Part shown: in pieces, positions 42,749 to 50,905 of the stretch
How the letters are laid out: each line of letters begins with the position of its first letter
Numbering within the stretch: the first letter of the stretch is position 1
NCBI RefSeq assembly: GCF_013299185.1
Contig: NZ_JAAFKG010000007.1
Span: forward strand, 62,001-126,000
Length of the DNA stretch: 64,000 nt
Origin: Microcoleus sp. bin48.metabat.b7b8b9.023
Lineage (GTDB): Bacteria > Cyanobacteriota > Cyanobacteriia > Cyanobacteriales > Microcoleaceae
Direction of reading: 5' to 3'
Notes under the pieces: generated by a model
Told to the model about the DNA's origin: nothing
The model's input: the letters and a program-made list of their open reading frames with translations, nothing else
Database searches by the model: none
Made by a program: the position numbers and the translations under genes

Positions 42749-44644
42749 CTAAATATAGCTGCTAGCTTGACGGGTGAACATGGAACAGTAAATTCCGTTT
42801 GATGCGATCAATTCGTCGTGAGTTCCGATTTCGACTATTTTACCGTTTTCCATCACGGCGATGCGATCGGCAATTTTGGCCAATCCCAACCTGTGGCTGA
42901 TGACAATCGTGGTTTTCCCGGCGGCGATTTGGCGGAAGATGCTGTAAATTTCGTGTTCTGTCTTGGGGTCGAGGGCGGCGGTTGGTTCGTCAAAAATTAG
43001 GACTTCGGCTGTAGAAAGCCGCATTAAGGCACGGGCGATCGCAATTCTCTGCCATTGTCCTCCCGATAAGTCGATGCCGTCTTCTAATTGTTTGCCCAGC
43101 GGCGTTTCTAAACCTTGTTCTAAACTGTTGACTTTAGCTGCAATTCCTGCTTCGGAAATAGCTTCGTTAATTGCGGTGTCATCCGACAGTGAAAGCAAGT
43201 CGCCGAAACCAACGTTTTCTCGAACTGTGGAGGGGAAACGGGCGTAATCTTGCATAACTACTGCGATGCGCGATCGCACGTATGCTAGAGGGTACGATCG
43301 CAAATCTTGACCGTTCCAGGCGATCGTACCACTTGTCGGGTCGTACAGTCTGCCGAGGAGTTTGCCAAGGGTGGTTTTACCCGCACCATTTTCCCCGACA
43401 AGCACAAGCATCTCACCCGGATTAACCGTTAAGTCGATATTTGCGATCGTGCTTTTAGTGCTACCGGGATAGCAAAAAGATAAATCCTTAATCTCGATAC
43501 CAATTTTATCTTTTGTAGGGCCGGAATCTTGCACGCCATCTGGTAAACTAGGCAAGCGAGACGCCACATTCACCAGCGGAGACTGCAACTCAGGTTTGAG
43601 ATCCAAAAGTTGAAAAATCGGACTGACGCCGAGGGAAATATCGTACAAATTAGTGTAATTCCCAATCAGTAATTGCAAACTCGTCTCTACTTGAACAATC
43701 AAACCAGAATACAGCGCCAAATCTCCCAAAGTGTAGCGCCCTCCCAAAGATCCCATGACCACATAAACAAATGGCAAGGCTACACCTATCCTACTAAATA
43801 TCGACCACAAAAGTACAGCAATCGCTCCTTTTTTTCGCACTTGCTGCATCTCGCTAAAAAACTGCAAATACTGACCCTGCCACCGTTTCAGCCAAAGTTC
43901 CTGCAAGCCAAACAAACGCAATTCTTTAGCATATTCTTCCCCTGTCAATACCGTAGCGGATAAGTTCATCTCGCGAGTGATTTTAGCTTGCTTTTTTTGA
44001 ACTCTCCAGATAAGTTTGAGATATTTTCTTTCAATGTGAATTGAGGGAAGTGATGAAACCACCATCACCACAGGAACCCACCAAGCTATTGATGCAGCCA
44101 GGCCGATCGAGGGAATGAAGATACAAATTCCCGTGATTGTCATGCTGATAGTGAATGCTAGTTGCTGTACTTGTTTAACTCCGGTTTTGGCAAGTTCTAA
44201 TATATTTAATAGTTCGGGGTTTTCAAACAGGGCGATATCGTCGAAATTGGCGACTTTTTCGAGAACTTTTCCTTCAACTCCGCCTTGAACGCGATCGCGC
44301 AAAGATGTTGCTGCAAATGAACTCATGGTTTCGATAGAATCGCTGACTAACTTGAGAGTTAAGACTCCGACAATACTCCACAGCAATATGGGCTGGGAAA
44401 GCATCAAAGCTAAGGGCTGTGCAGTTCGGGTTTGCGACAGCAACCGAGATACTTCATCAATGATTAATTTATCTAAAAATAGGACGCAAGATGGGGCTGC
44501 ACCGCGAACGATGTTGAGTATGATTAAATTGCGAAGTTCGATCGGTGCGGCTTTGACTATGAGGCCGAGACTGCGCCGCAGAGCTTGAAATGTGGTAATT
44601 TGAATGGGCTGCATAGTTTGTGAATCGGTGTCGGGTTTACTCAT
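42749..44644 (-). CDS. ABC transporter, fused permease and ATPase (exporter type)
   Basis: A 631-residue half-transporter. The membrane part (about 30-345) has five or six helices. The ATPase part (about 380-631) shows Walker A VGENGAGKTTLGKLLG, Q-loop AVVMQDYARFP, signature DLSGGQWQRIAIARALMRL, Walker B EVLIFDEPTAALD and H-loop VISHRLGLAKIADRI. It should act as a homodimer exporting a lipid, peptide or drug. The extended coupling-helix region WLKRWQGQYLQFFSEMQQVR and neighbour context give no substrate clue; similar proteins sit next to peptide biosynthesis genes in other genomes, but none is seen here. A divergent-looking ATG lies at 44644. Confidence 0.9.
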   Translation of the reverse strand: MSKPDTDSQTMQPIQITTFQALRRSLGLIVKAAPIELRNLIILNIVRGAAPSCVLFLDKLIIDEVSRLLSQTRTAQPLALMLSQPILLWSIVGVLTLKLVSDSIETMSSFAATSLRDRVQGGVEGKVLEKVANFDDIALFENPELLNILELAKTGVKQVQQLAFTISMTITGICIFIPSIGLAASIAWWVPVVMVVSSLPSIHIERKYLKLIWRVQKKQAKITREMNLSATVLTGEEYAKELRLFGLQELWLKRWQGQYLQFFSEMQQVRKKGAIAVLLWSIFSRIGVALPFVYVVMGSLGGRYTLGDLALYSGLIVQVETSLQLLIGNYTNLYDISLGVSPIFQLLDLKPELQSPLVNVASRLPSLPDGVQDSGPTKDKIGIEIKDLSFCYPGSTKSTIANIDLTVNPGEMLVLVGENGAGKTTLGKLLGRLYDPTSGTIAWNGQDLRSYPLAYVRSRIAVVMQDYARFPSTVRENVGFGDLLSLSDDTAINEAISEAGIAAKVNSLEQGLETPLGKQLEDGIDLSGGQWQRIAIARALMRLSTAEVLIFDEPTAALDPKTEHEIYSIFRQIAAGKTTIVISHRLGLAKIADRIAVMENGKIVEIGTHDELIASNGIYCSMFTRQASSYI

Positions 44645-44689
44645 CCCCGGACGGTTTATTATAACAAAGGTGCTTTTAACGCTCTATTC

Positions 44690-47600
44690 TTACATACTCA
44701 ACTCTGGTATTCCCCATATCCGAATAGTTCCATCACCATGACTACTAATAATTTGTTTTCCATCTGGGGTAATTGCAAGATAACAATTGCAATGATAGCT
44801 TGTGAAATACTCTTTGATAGAGTGAAGTTTTTCTCCAGTATTTAAGTCCCATATTTCAATAAAACACTCATAGGAAGAGTAATATTTTATGACTCTATAA
44901 CCAGCCGATACAATTCTTTGACCATCTGGTGTAAGTGTAAGAGCTTCGACTGTTTCAGCATAACTCTTTAAAGTCAGCCGAACCTCTGGATATTTCTTCG
45001 CCGTTAAATCCCAAATTTTTATCGTGTTCTTATCATAGCTACTGATAAGTGTTTTACCATCTGGTGTAATAGCCAAATCATAAATCTGTCCTAAATTTCT
45101 TCCTATAATAGTTCGCAATTTTCCGGTTATTAAATCATAGGATTTTATAATTTTCCTTCCCATAATTATTCTCTGTTGGTCTGGAGAAATAACAATACAC
45201 TTACTATACCGCCAATAAAAATAGCTATAGCCTGATGAATAAGTTACCAAATTTTTTAATATTTCTGGGTTGCTTAAATCCCATATTTGAACAATTTTGG
45301 AGTCTTCAATACTAATTAACTTTTGCCCATCTGGTGTAATGGCCACTAAATAAACTGGCTCTGAACAATGCAGAGAGTGTAGTAACTCGTTACTATTTAA
45401 ATCCCAAATTTTAATGGTGCTATCCGCACACCCACTAACAAGCGTTTGCCCATCTGGAGTAATCGCAACACAGTGAACACAGGCTTCTAGCGTACTAAGT
45501 AACTCTCCGGTGTTTAAATTCCAGATTTTTATGGTATCGTCAAACCAATCACCACTAACAAGTCTCTGTCCATCTGGTGTAATAGCCAAAGAAGTATGAG
45601 TCAATACCGAATTACGATCTAAATCACTATCAAAATGACCATCAAGGACATTAAGACACTCAAAATATTGATAGGGATTGTTTTCAACAGCCAAAACAAA
45701 GACATCAGCAGAAGCGCTTAAGTTTGCACTCGCTTCATTAAAACAGAAACGACTTATAGAGAAGAAAACCCTACCTACTAACTTTTGCAGCTTTTTCAAA
45801 AACCATCCGTCTAAAGCTGCATAAAAATCTAATACATTTGGATCTACTGTATCAATATCTGTTGTTTGATCTACCTCTATATCTAGTTGTTCGTCAGCTT
45901 CTACTATCGTATCCGTCTCTTGAATTGCCTCGAATTCCTCTGTACTTCTATCTAACTTTTGTGTCTCATCAACTATTGAATCATCTAAATTTTCCTCGGT
46001 ATCTGTTGAACCTGAATCTAAAGCAAATATTTCTTGGAGCAGCATTTCATAGGAAATTAAGTAAGATATTATTCTGCTAGAAATTCCAGTATATAAAAAC
46101 AGCTTTCTTATATTTTGCGTATACTTGGGAGCTAATTGAGATGTTGCAGTTACTTGAAAATAACCTTGCTCATTCTGGGTAAAATTTAATGTACCATCTC
46201 GATCGATTTCACCTCCGGTTGTTTCCCAATCAACCTCACCAGGCGCGATTGGACAGCCGAATTGATCTAATCCTTTAACAACAAAGGTTTGTTGTTCGCT
46301 TGATTTAAGATAAACAAAACCCGGTTGAACTTCTAAACGTCTTAAAACAGGCAGGAGAATAACTTTAGCTGTATCGCTAAATTTTCCCGATTTTGCGGTG
46401 ACAGTAACTTCGCGCTTTTGATAATCGCCTTTAAAAGCTCCTTTATTGGTAATTAAGCCGCCAGTTGTACTGTTCCATCTAACATTCGTTATTTCGTAAG
46501 AATCGCCGACTTGATCGAATCCAGTTACAGTAAAAGTAAATGCTTCTTCTGGTTTAATTTCTACCTGTTCAGGAGATATTTTTATCCCTCTCAGAACAGG
46601 AATAACAGTAACTTCAGCGTTAGCGCTTAAATGTCCTACATTGACGGTTACTTGAGAATCACCTTTTTGCTGTTCTCCACTGCAAAAATTACCATTTTGA
46701 TCGATTGAGCCCTCTGTTGCATTCCATTCTATATTGCTGACAGATATTTCTTCACCTCGTTGATTTAAAGCAACCAGGTTAAATCTTTGGCTTTGTCCTG
46801 GTTCTAAAGTAACAGATGAAGGTAAAATCTCTATATATGTTAACCGAGAAGGTTCGTAAACTTTAACTTCTGTGCAAGTGTTAATTGTCCCTACACTGGC
46901 TTTAATAATAACAGTGTCTTCTCGGTCGCCCGCATAAAATACACCCCGATTATCAATGTTTCCACTAATTGCTGACCAAGTAACTTTTCTAGCTTTTATA
47001 TTGTTACCATACTGATCTACTCCCTTAACTTGAAACTGAAAATTCTGACCAAACTCTAGTTGAGGTATTGAGGACGTAATAATTAGTTCTGTTAGCTTCG
47101 GAGGTTCAATAATCGTAATTGGGATAACTCGACGAATTGAACTAACTGAAGCGATAACTTCAAAGTTTCCTTGCTTGCTTCCAGCTATAAAATTGCCATT
47201 TTGGTTAATTGTTCCACCTCCGCTACTTGCTGACCAAGTAATTCTCCCAGTTTGTATGCTGTCACCATACTGATCTACTCCTTTAACTTGAAACTGAAAA
47301 ATCTGACCAAACTCTAATTGAGGTGTTGAAGATATAATAATTAGTTCTGCTAGTCTCGGAGGTTCAATAATCGTAATTGGAATAACTCGACGAATTGAAC
47401 TAACTGAAGCTATGATTTCAAATTTACCTTGCTTGCTTCCAGCTATAAAATTGCCATTTTGCTCCATTTTCCCCCCTCCGCTTACTTCCCATAATACAGT
47501 TTCCTGCATGGGATTTCTGCGTTGATCTAAAACTTGTGCTGTGAATTGTTGCGTTTTACCAAACTCTAAAGTAATACTAGAGGGAGCAAAAGAAATATCA

Positions 47601-49171
47601 GTGATTCTCGGAGTCTGAATAATAGTAATTGTGACAGAAGTCTCAAAAATGCCTATCTTTGCTTTAACTTCAAATCTTCCTTCTCTTTGACCTGCGGCAA
47701 ATAAACCCTGTTCGATTTTACCACCCGTAGTTTCCCATGTAATATCTTGATCGTTAAAGTTCATCTCTCTATTATTCTGATCTAAAACTTTAACAATAAA
47801 ATGCTGCTCTTGACCACAAAAGAGTGCTTGGAAAGTTTCATAAATAACAATTTTGCTTAGTTTAGGATAAGAACATCCCTTAATAGCATGAAGTGGTTTT
47901 CCGGTTTCTGCCTCCAACAATGTTACCCAATCTTTACCTGCAACAGCAAGAGTTTTTCCATTAGAGCTAATTGCTACAGAGCTAATAAAACCAGACTCTT
48001 CTGGTAAATTATAGATGATTTTATTATAATTATCTCGTAAATTAAATATTTTAATTTTTTGGGAAAATCCTACTACAAGTATATTTTGATTGACATGATA
48101 AGCTAGAGAATTAATTGATTGATTGTGAGAGTAAGTATTGGTGCATTCTAAATTTAGAAGAGGTAGTACAGAAGCATCTCCATTATCTGCTGCGGCAACA
48201 ATAATTCTACCTAAAACCCAAGCCCCTACAGCTATAGGCCCTCCTAATGAAAATCCCGCTACAGTAGCTGCTACATCTACTAAACCTTTACCCAAAACTG
48301 AACCTGATTGATTTGAAGATTCTTCTCCAGATTTTGATTGCCAAAATTTGACAACACCATCACGACTTCCACTAATTAAGGTTGTGTTGTCTGAAGTAAT
48401 AATTAAAGATTGAATCCAAGCTGAATGTCCTTCAATACTGCGTATGAGTTTACCGCTATCTAAATTCCATAAGGTGATTTTATTATTAGTGCTTCCACAA
48501 GCGATAACTTTTCCATCATGGCTAATACATAAGCTCAAAACGGAAGATAGTTCCTTTGAATCTTGTAGAGTTTCCTTTAAATTCCCCGTATTTAAGTCCC
48601 ATATTTTGATAGTTTTGGTGGTGCTACCGCTCACAATGGTTTTTCCATCAGGAGTGATAGCAACAGCAGTAACCCAACTAGAATACCAACTCAGATCGAT
48701 TAATGTATGAATAAGCTGCCCTGTTTTTAAATTCCATACCTTAATATTTTTATCTGCACTTCCGGTAACTAATGTATTGCCATCAGGACTAATAGCAACT
48801 GACAAAACCCAGTGCGAATGTCCTTCAATACTACGAATTATTCCCCCCGTTTGCAAATTCCATACCCAAATCTTTTTCCAACTCCCTCCTACTAAAATAG
48901 TATTATCTGGGCTTATTGCCAGAGAAGTAATAACATCTGTTGGGCAAGGTGTTAAGCTTTCTGGTGCATTTGCCCTCAGACAATAATTATCAGCACGAAA
49001 AACTCTGTATGCAAATTGTTTAACTCGATCGGATTTATCTTTGATAGACTGTTCAATCAATAGTTCTAAGCCTTGTTGACCATAATTGAGAGTTTCTGAT
49101 AAAGCAGCAAGTCTTTCTTGCTCACTTGGACTAGATAACTGCTTCTTAACTTCTTCAATTCTTGTAGACAT
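44690..49171 (-). CDS. Giant WD40 / Ig-like repeat / WD40 protein
   Basis: A 1493-residue protein from ATG 49171, chosen for TTTGGAGAAAAATAGA just upstream. Residues 1-55 are HEAT-like. About 60-280 hold five WD40-type blades (ISPDGNTLVTGSADKNIKVW), then a Gly-rich insert and two more blades (to about 430). About 440-1075 hold seven or eight bacterial Ig-like (Big2-type) domains, ITPPRLAELIIISSTPQLEF-like, each ending in an NQNGNFIAGSKQGNFEVIAS segment; two are nearly identical in DNA (47090-47240 and 47330-47460). An acidic, Thr-rich spacer (about 1105-1165) leads to seven C-terminal WD40 blades (LAITPDGQRLVSGDWFDDTI). No signal peptide or anchor is visible. Likely a scaffold; function unknown. 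Confidence 0.85.
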   Translation of the reverse strand: MSTRIEEVKKQLSSPSEQERLAALSETLNYGQQGLELLIEQSIKDKSDRVKQFAYRVFRADNYCLRANAPESLTPCPTDVITSLAISPDNTILVGGSWKKIWVWNLQTGGIIRSIEGHSHWVLSVAISPDGNTLVTGSADKNIKVWNLKTGQLIHTLIDLSWYSSWVTAVAITPDGKTIVSGSTTKTIKIWDLNTGNLKETLQDSKELSSVLSLCISHDGKVIACGSTNNKITLWNLDSGKLIRSIEGHSAWIQSLIITSDNTTLISGSRDGVVKFWQSKSGEESSNQSGSVLGKGLVDVAATVAGFSLGGPIAVGAWVLGRIIVAAADNGDASVLPLLNLECTNTYSHNQSINSLAYHVNQNILVVGFSQKIKIFNLRDNYNKIIYNLPEESGFISSVAISSNGKTLAVAGKDWVTLLEAETGKPLHAIKGCSYPKLSKIVIYETFQALFCGQEQHFIVKVLDQNNREMNFNDQDITWETTGGKIEQGLFAAGQREGRFEVKAKIGIFETSVTITIIQTPRITDISFAPSSITLEFGKTQQFTAQVLDQRRNPMQETVLWEVSGGGKMEQNGNFIAGSKQGKFEIIASVSSIRRVIPITIIEPPRLAELIIISSTPQLEFGQIFQFQVKGVDQYGDSIQTGRITWSASSGGGTINQNGNFIAGSKQGNFEVIASVSSIRRVIPITIIEPPKLTELIITSSIPQLEFGQNFQFQVKGVDQYGNNIKARKVTWSAISGNIDNRGVFYAGDREDTVIIKASVGTINTCTEVKVYEPSRLTYIEILPSSVTLEPGQSQRFNLVALNQRGEEISVSNIEWNATEGSIDQNGNFCSGEQQKGDSQVTVNVGHLSANAEVTVIPVLRGIKISPEQVEIKPEEAFTFTVTGFDQVGDSYEITNVRWNSTTGGLITNKGAFKGDYQKREVTVTAKSGKFSDTAKVILLPVLRRLEVQPGFVYLKSSEQQTFVVKGLDQFGCPIAPGEVDWETTGGEIDRDGTLNFTQNEQGYFQVTATSQLAPKYTQNIRKLFLYTGISSRIISYLISYEMLLQEIFALDSGSTDTEENLDDSIVDETQKLDRSTEEFEAIQETDTIVEADEQLDIEVDQTTDIDTVDPNVLDFYAALDGWFLKKLQKLVGRVFFSISRFCFNEASANLSASADVFVLAVENNPYQYFECLNVLDGHFDSDLDRNSVLTHTSLAITPDGQRLVSGDWFDDTIKIWNLNTGELLSTLEACVHCVAITPDGQTLVSGCADSTIKIWDLNSNELLHSLHCSEPVYLVAITPDGQKLISIEDSKIVQIWDLSNPEILKNLVTYSSGYSYFYWRYSKCIVISPDQQRIIMGRKIIKSYDLITGKLRTIIGRNLGQIYDLAITPDGKTLISSYDKNTIKIWDLTAKKYPEVRLTLKSYAETVEALTLTPDGQRIVSAGYRVIKYYSSYECFIEIWDLNTGEKLHSIKEYFTSYHCNCYLAITPDGKQIISSHGDGTIRIWGIPELSM

Positions 49172-49498
49172 TCTATTTTTCTCCAAATTATTAACTTTCG
49201 GATTTTTTGCCAGCCACAAGCAACAAATTAGCTAGGTGATAGGGTTCTCCCGTAAATGTGGTGGTAATAAAATTTTATGTAGATTATAACAGATTATGAG
49301 TTAATCATTGTAGATGCGGAATGAATCGAGAAAGTTTGACTTGCCGCAGGCATTCGGGCCTACCAGAAAAACGCGATCGCGCAAATCAACATTCACTGAC
49401 TGAAAATTGCGCCAATTTTTCAGAGCTATATGGGAGATAATCATTATTTTAACCTAATCAAGAAATACTTAATCATAGAGTTAATTTTTACTAGCGTT
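49172..49498. other. Intergenic region with ATPase remnant
   Basis: 327 bases between two minus-strand genes. The only content of note is the 47-codon ATPase fragment at 49301-49444. Confidence 0.5.
49301..49444 (-). pseudogene. N-terminal fragment of a RecF/SMC-like AAA ATPase
   Basis: ATG 49444 opens 47 codons: MIISHIALKNWRNFQSVNVD, then LRDRVFLVGPNACGKSNFLD and SFRIYND before TAA at 49301. GPNACGKSN is a Walker A motif of the AAA_21/OLD group. The rest of the ATPase (signature, Walker B) is missing, so the gene is truncated. Such ATPases often pair with nucleases in defence. It may be the scar of a lost defence gene between the giant WD40 protein and the Fic gene. Confidence 0.8.
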
Positions 49499-50689
49499 TT
49501 AGTGAGAATCAGAATTGTCAGGATTGATTACTGAGTAGCTGCTTTCAAAAAGATCCAGATAGGGTTTGTAACGATAAAGTCTGTTGCGTTGCCAACCTGT
49601 GACTTCATCAACTAAAGCAATTTCTACAAATTTATCGACTATTTTTCTAGCTGTTGCGTAACTACATTGCAATTCGTTTTCTACTAAACGAATATTCACA
49701 ATCGGACGCTGGAAAAGTATATCTAGCAAGCGCAAACCATAACTGCTACTGGAAATTTGCTGACCGATAATTTCGCGGTGTTTTTCGCGCATTTCCAGAA
49801 TAGAACGGGCTGTAGTTGTTGCTGACTGGCTGACTTCAAAAATACCTTGAAGAAAAAACTTTAACCATCCTTCCCAATCACCATGAGTGCGAATTGCCAT
49901 CAGGCGATCGTAATATTCTATTCGGTGAAGTTTTAGATAATGACTGAGGTATAGTAAAGGCTTTTGTAGGATTCCTTGCTGACAAAGTAGAAAAGTAATT
50001 AGCAATCGTCCAATCCGTCCATTTCCATCTAAAAATGGGTGTATTGTTTCAAATTGAGCGTGAGCTAATCCGCAATGAATCAGTACAGGTAAAGAATTGG
50101 TATCGTGCAAAAATCTCTCTAGGTTGTCGAGAGATTGGTGCATTTCTGCAACTGTTGGAGGTACATAGGCCGCAGTACCCAGGTTACAACCTTGAGGGCC
50201 AATCCAATTTTGACTTTTCCGAAATTCTCCCGGTGTGCGATCGCTTCCTCGCACGTCTTTGAGTAATTCTGTATGAATTTCTCGCAGCAAGCGCAGACAA
50301 AGTGGAAATTCTTGAAGCCGCTTTAAACCGTAGTTCATGGCGTTAACGTAGTTAACAACCTCTTGCACATCTTTAAAGCGTTCTTGACCCTTGACATCAA
50401 TTTCATATTGAAGTACGTCCTCTAGGGTGCTTTGCGTTCCTTCAATTTGCGAACTAAGAACGGCTTCCTGACGGACGTACATCGCTACGAATAGGTCAGG
50501 GTTGGGCAAAATAGAGGTAGCACCGTCTAGTCTTCCCAAAGCCCGATCGGCATTGGAGAGCAAACGATGAAGCTCTGCGTCCATTTTAATGGGCGGTTCG
50601 GGAGGGAGGGGCGCTGGAATGAAGGCGCTGTATCCTTCAATTTGTTGGACGTATCGACCAGATCGCATCATTGGGTGACGGAGGGACAA
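49499..50689 (-). CDS. Fic-domain protein (AMP-transferase, class II inhibition motif)
   Basis: A 396-residue protein. An N-terminal DUF4172-like part (YVQQIEGYSAFIPAPLPPEP) precedes the Fic core; the active site is HPFLDGNGRIGRLLITFLL at about 216-234 with catalytic His216. The inhibitory helix SSQIEGT at about 79-85 fits (S/T)xxxE(G/N) and places it in class II, with the inhibitory Glu upstream in the same chain. The C-terminus (about 320-390) looks like a winged helix (ENELQCSYATARKIVDKFVE). It would transfer AMP to a protein Thr/Tyr/Ser, perhaps as a self-restrained toxin. No separate antitoxin is adjacent. Confidence 0.92.
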   Translation of the reverse strand: MSLRHPMMRSGRYVQQIEGYSAFIPAPLPPEPPIKMDAELHRLLSNADRALGRLDGATSILPNPDLFVAMYVRQEAVLSSQIEGTQSTLEDVLQYEIDVKGQERFKDVQEVVNYVNAMNYGLKRLQEFPLCLRLLREIHTELLKDVRGSDRTPGEFRKSQNWIGPQGCNLGTAAYVPPTVAEMHQSLDNLERFLHDTNSLPVLIHCGLAHAQFETIHPFLDGNGRIGRLLITFLLCQQGILQKPLLYLSHYLKLHRIEYYDRLMAIRTHGDWEGWLKFFLQGIFEVSQSATTTARSILEMREKHREIIGQQISSSSYGLRLLDILFQRPIVNIRLVENELQCSYATARKIVDKFVEIALVDEVTGWQRNRLYRYKPYLDLFESSYSVINPDNSDSH

Positions 50690-50805
50690 AGGTTGAGGTC
50701 TTGTTATCTTATGTTATTCCAGTGAAATAAGACGGCGGTCGCGGAATCTTATTATAGCAAAAGTCTTTTTAGTATAATAAGATTGCCAGGACAGGCCAAC
50801 TCGAT

Positions 50806-50893
50806 CGCAATACGAGGATACAGCAGTGCTGTGTCCCTACGGATATGGTTGAGACAGGAGGACACAGCAGTGCTGTGTCCCTACGGACATGGT
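50806..50893. repeat. Two tandem copies of a dispersed palindrome
   Basis: GGATACAGCAGTGCTGTGTC then CCTACGGATATGGTTGAGA, repeated as GGACACAGCAGTGCTGTGTC then CCTACGGACATGGTTGAGA. The core GACACAGCA..TGCTGTGTC is self-complementary. The family is also at 35041. It sits between the Fic gene and the GH31 stop and may end transcription. Confidence 0.8.
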
Positions 50894-50905
50894 TGAGAAT
50901 CTTGC

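Noticed and set aside
42749..49171. Peptide natural-product cluster around the ABC exporter
   Set aside because: No precursor, cyclase, maturase or protease genes next to the exporter; neighbours are gnd, an unknown ORF and the WD40/Ig-like giant.
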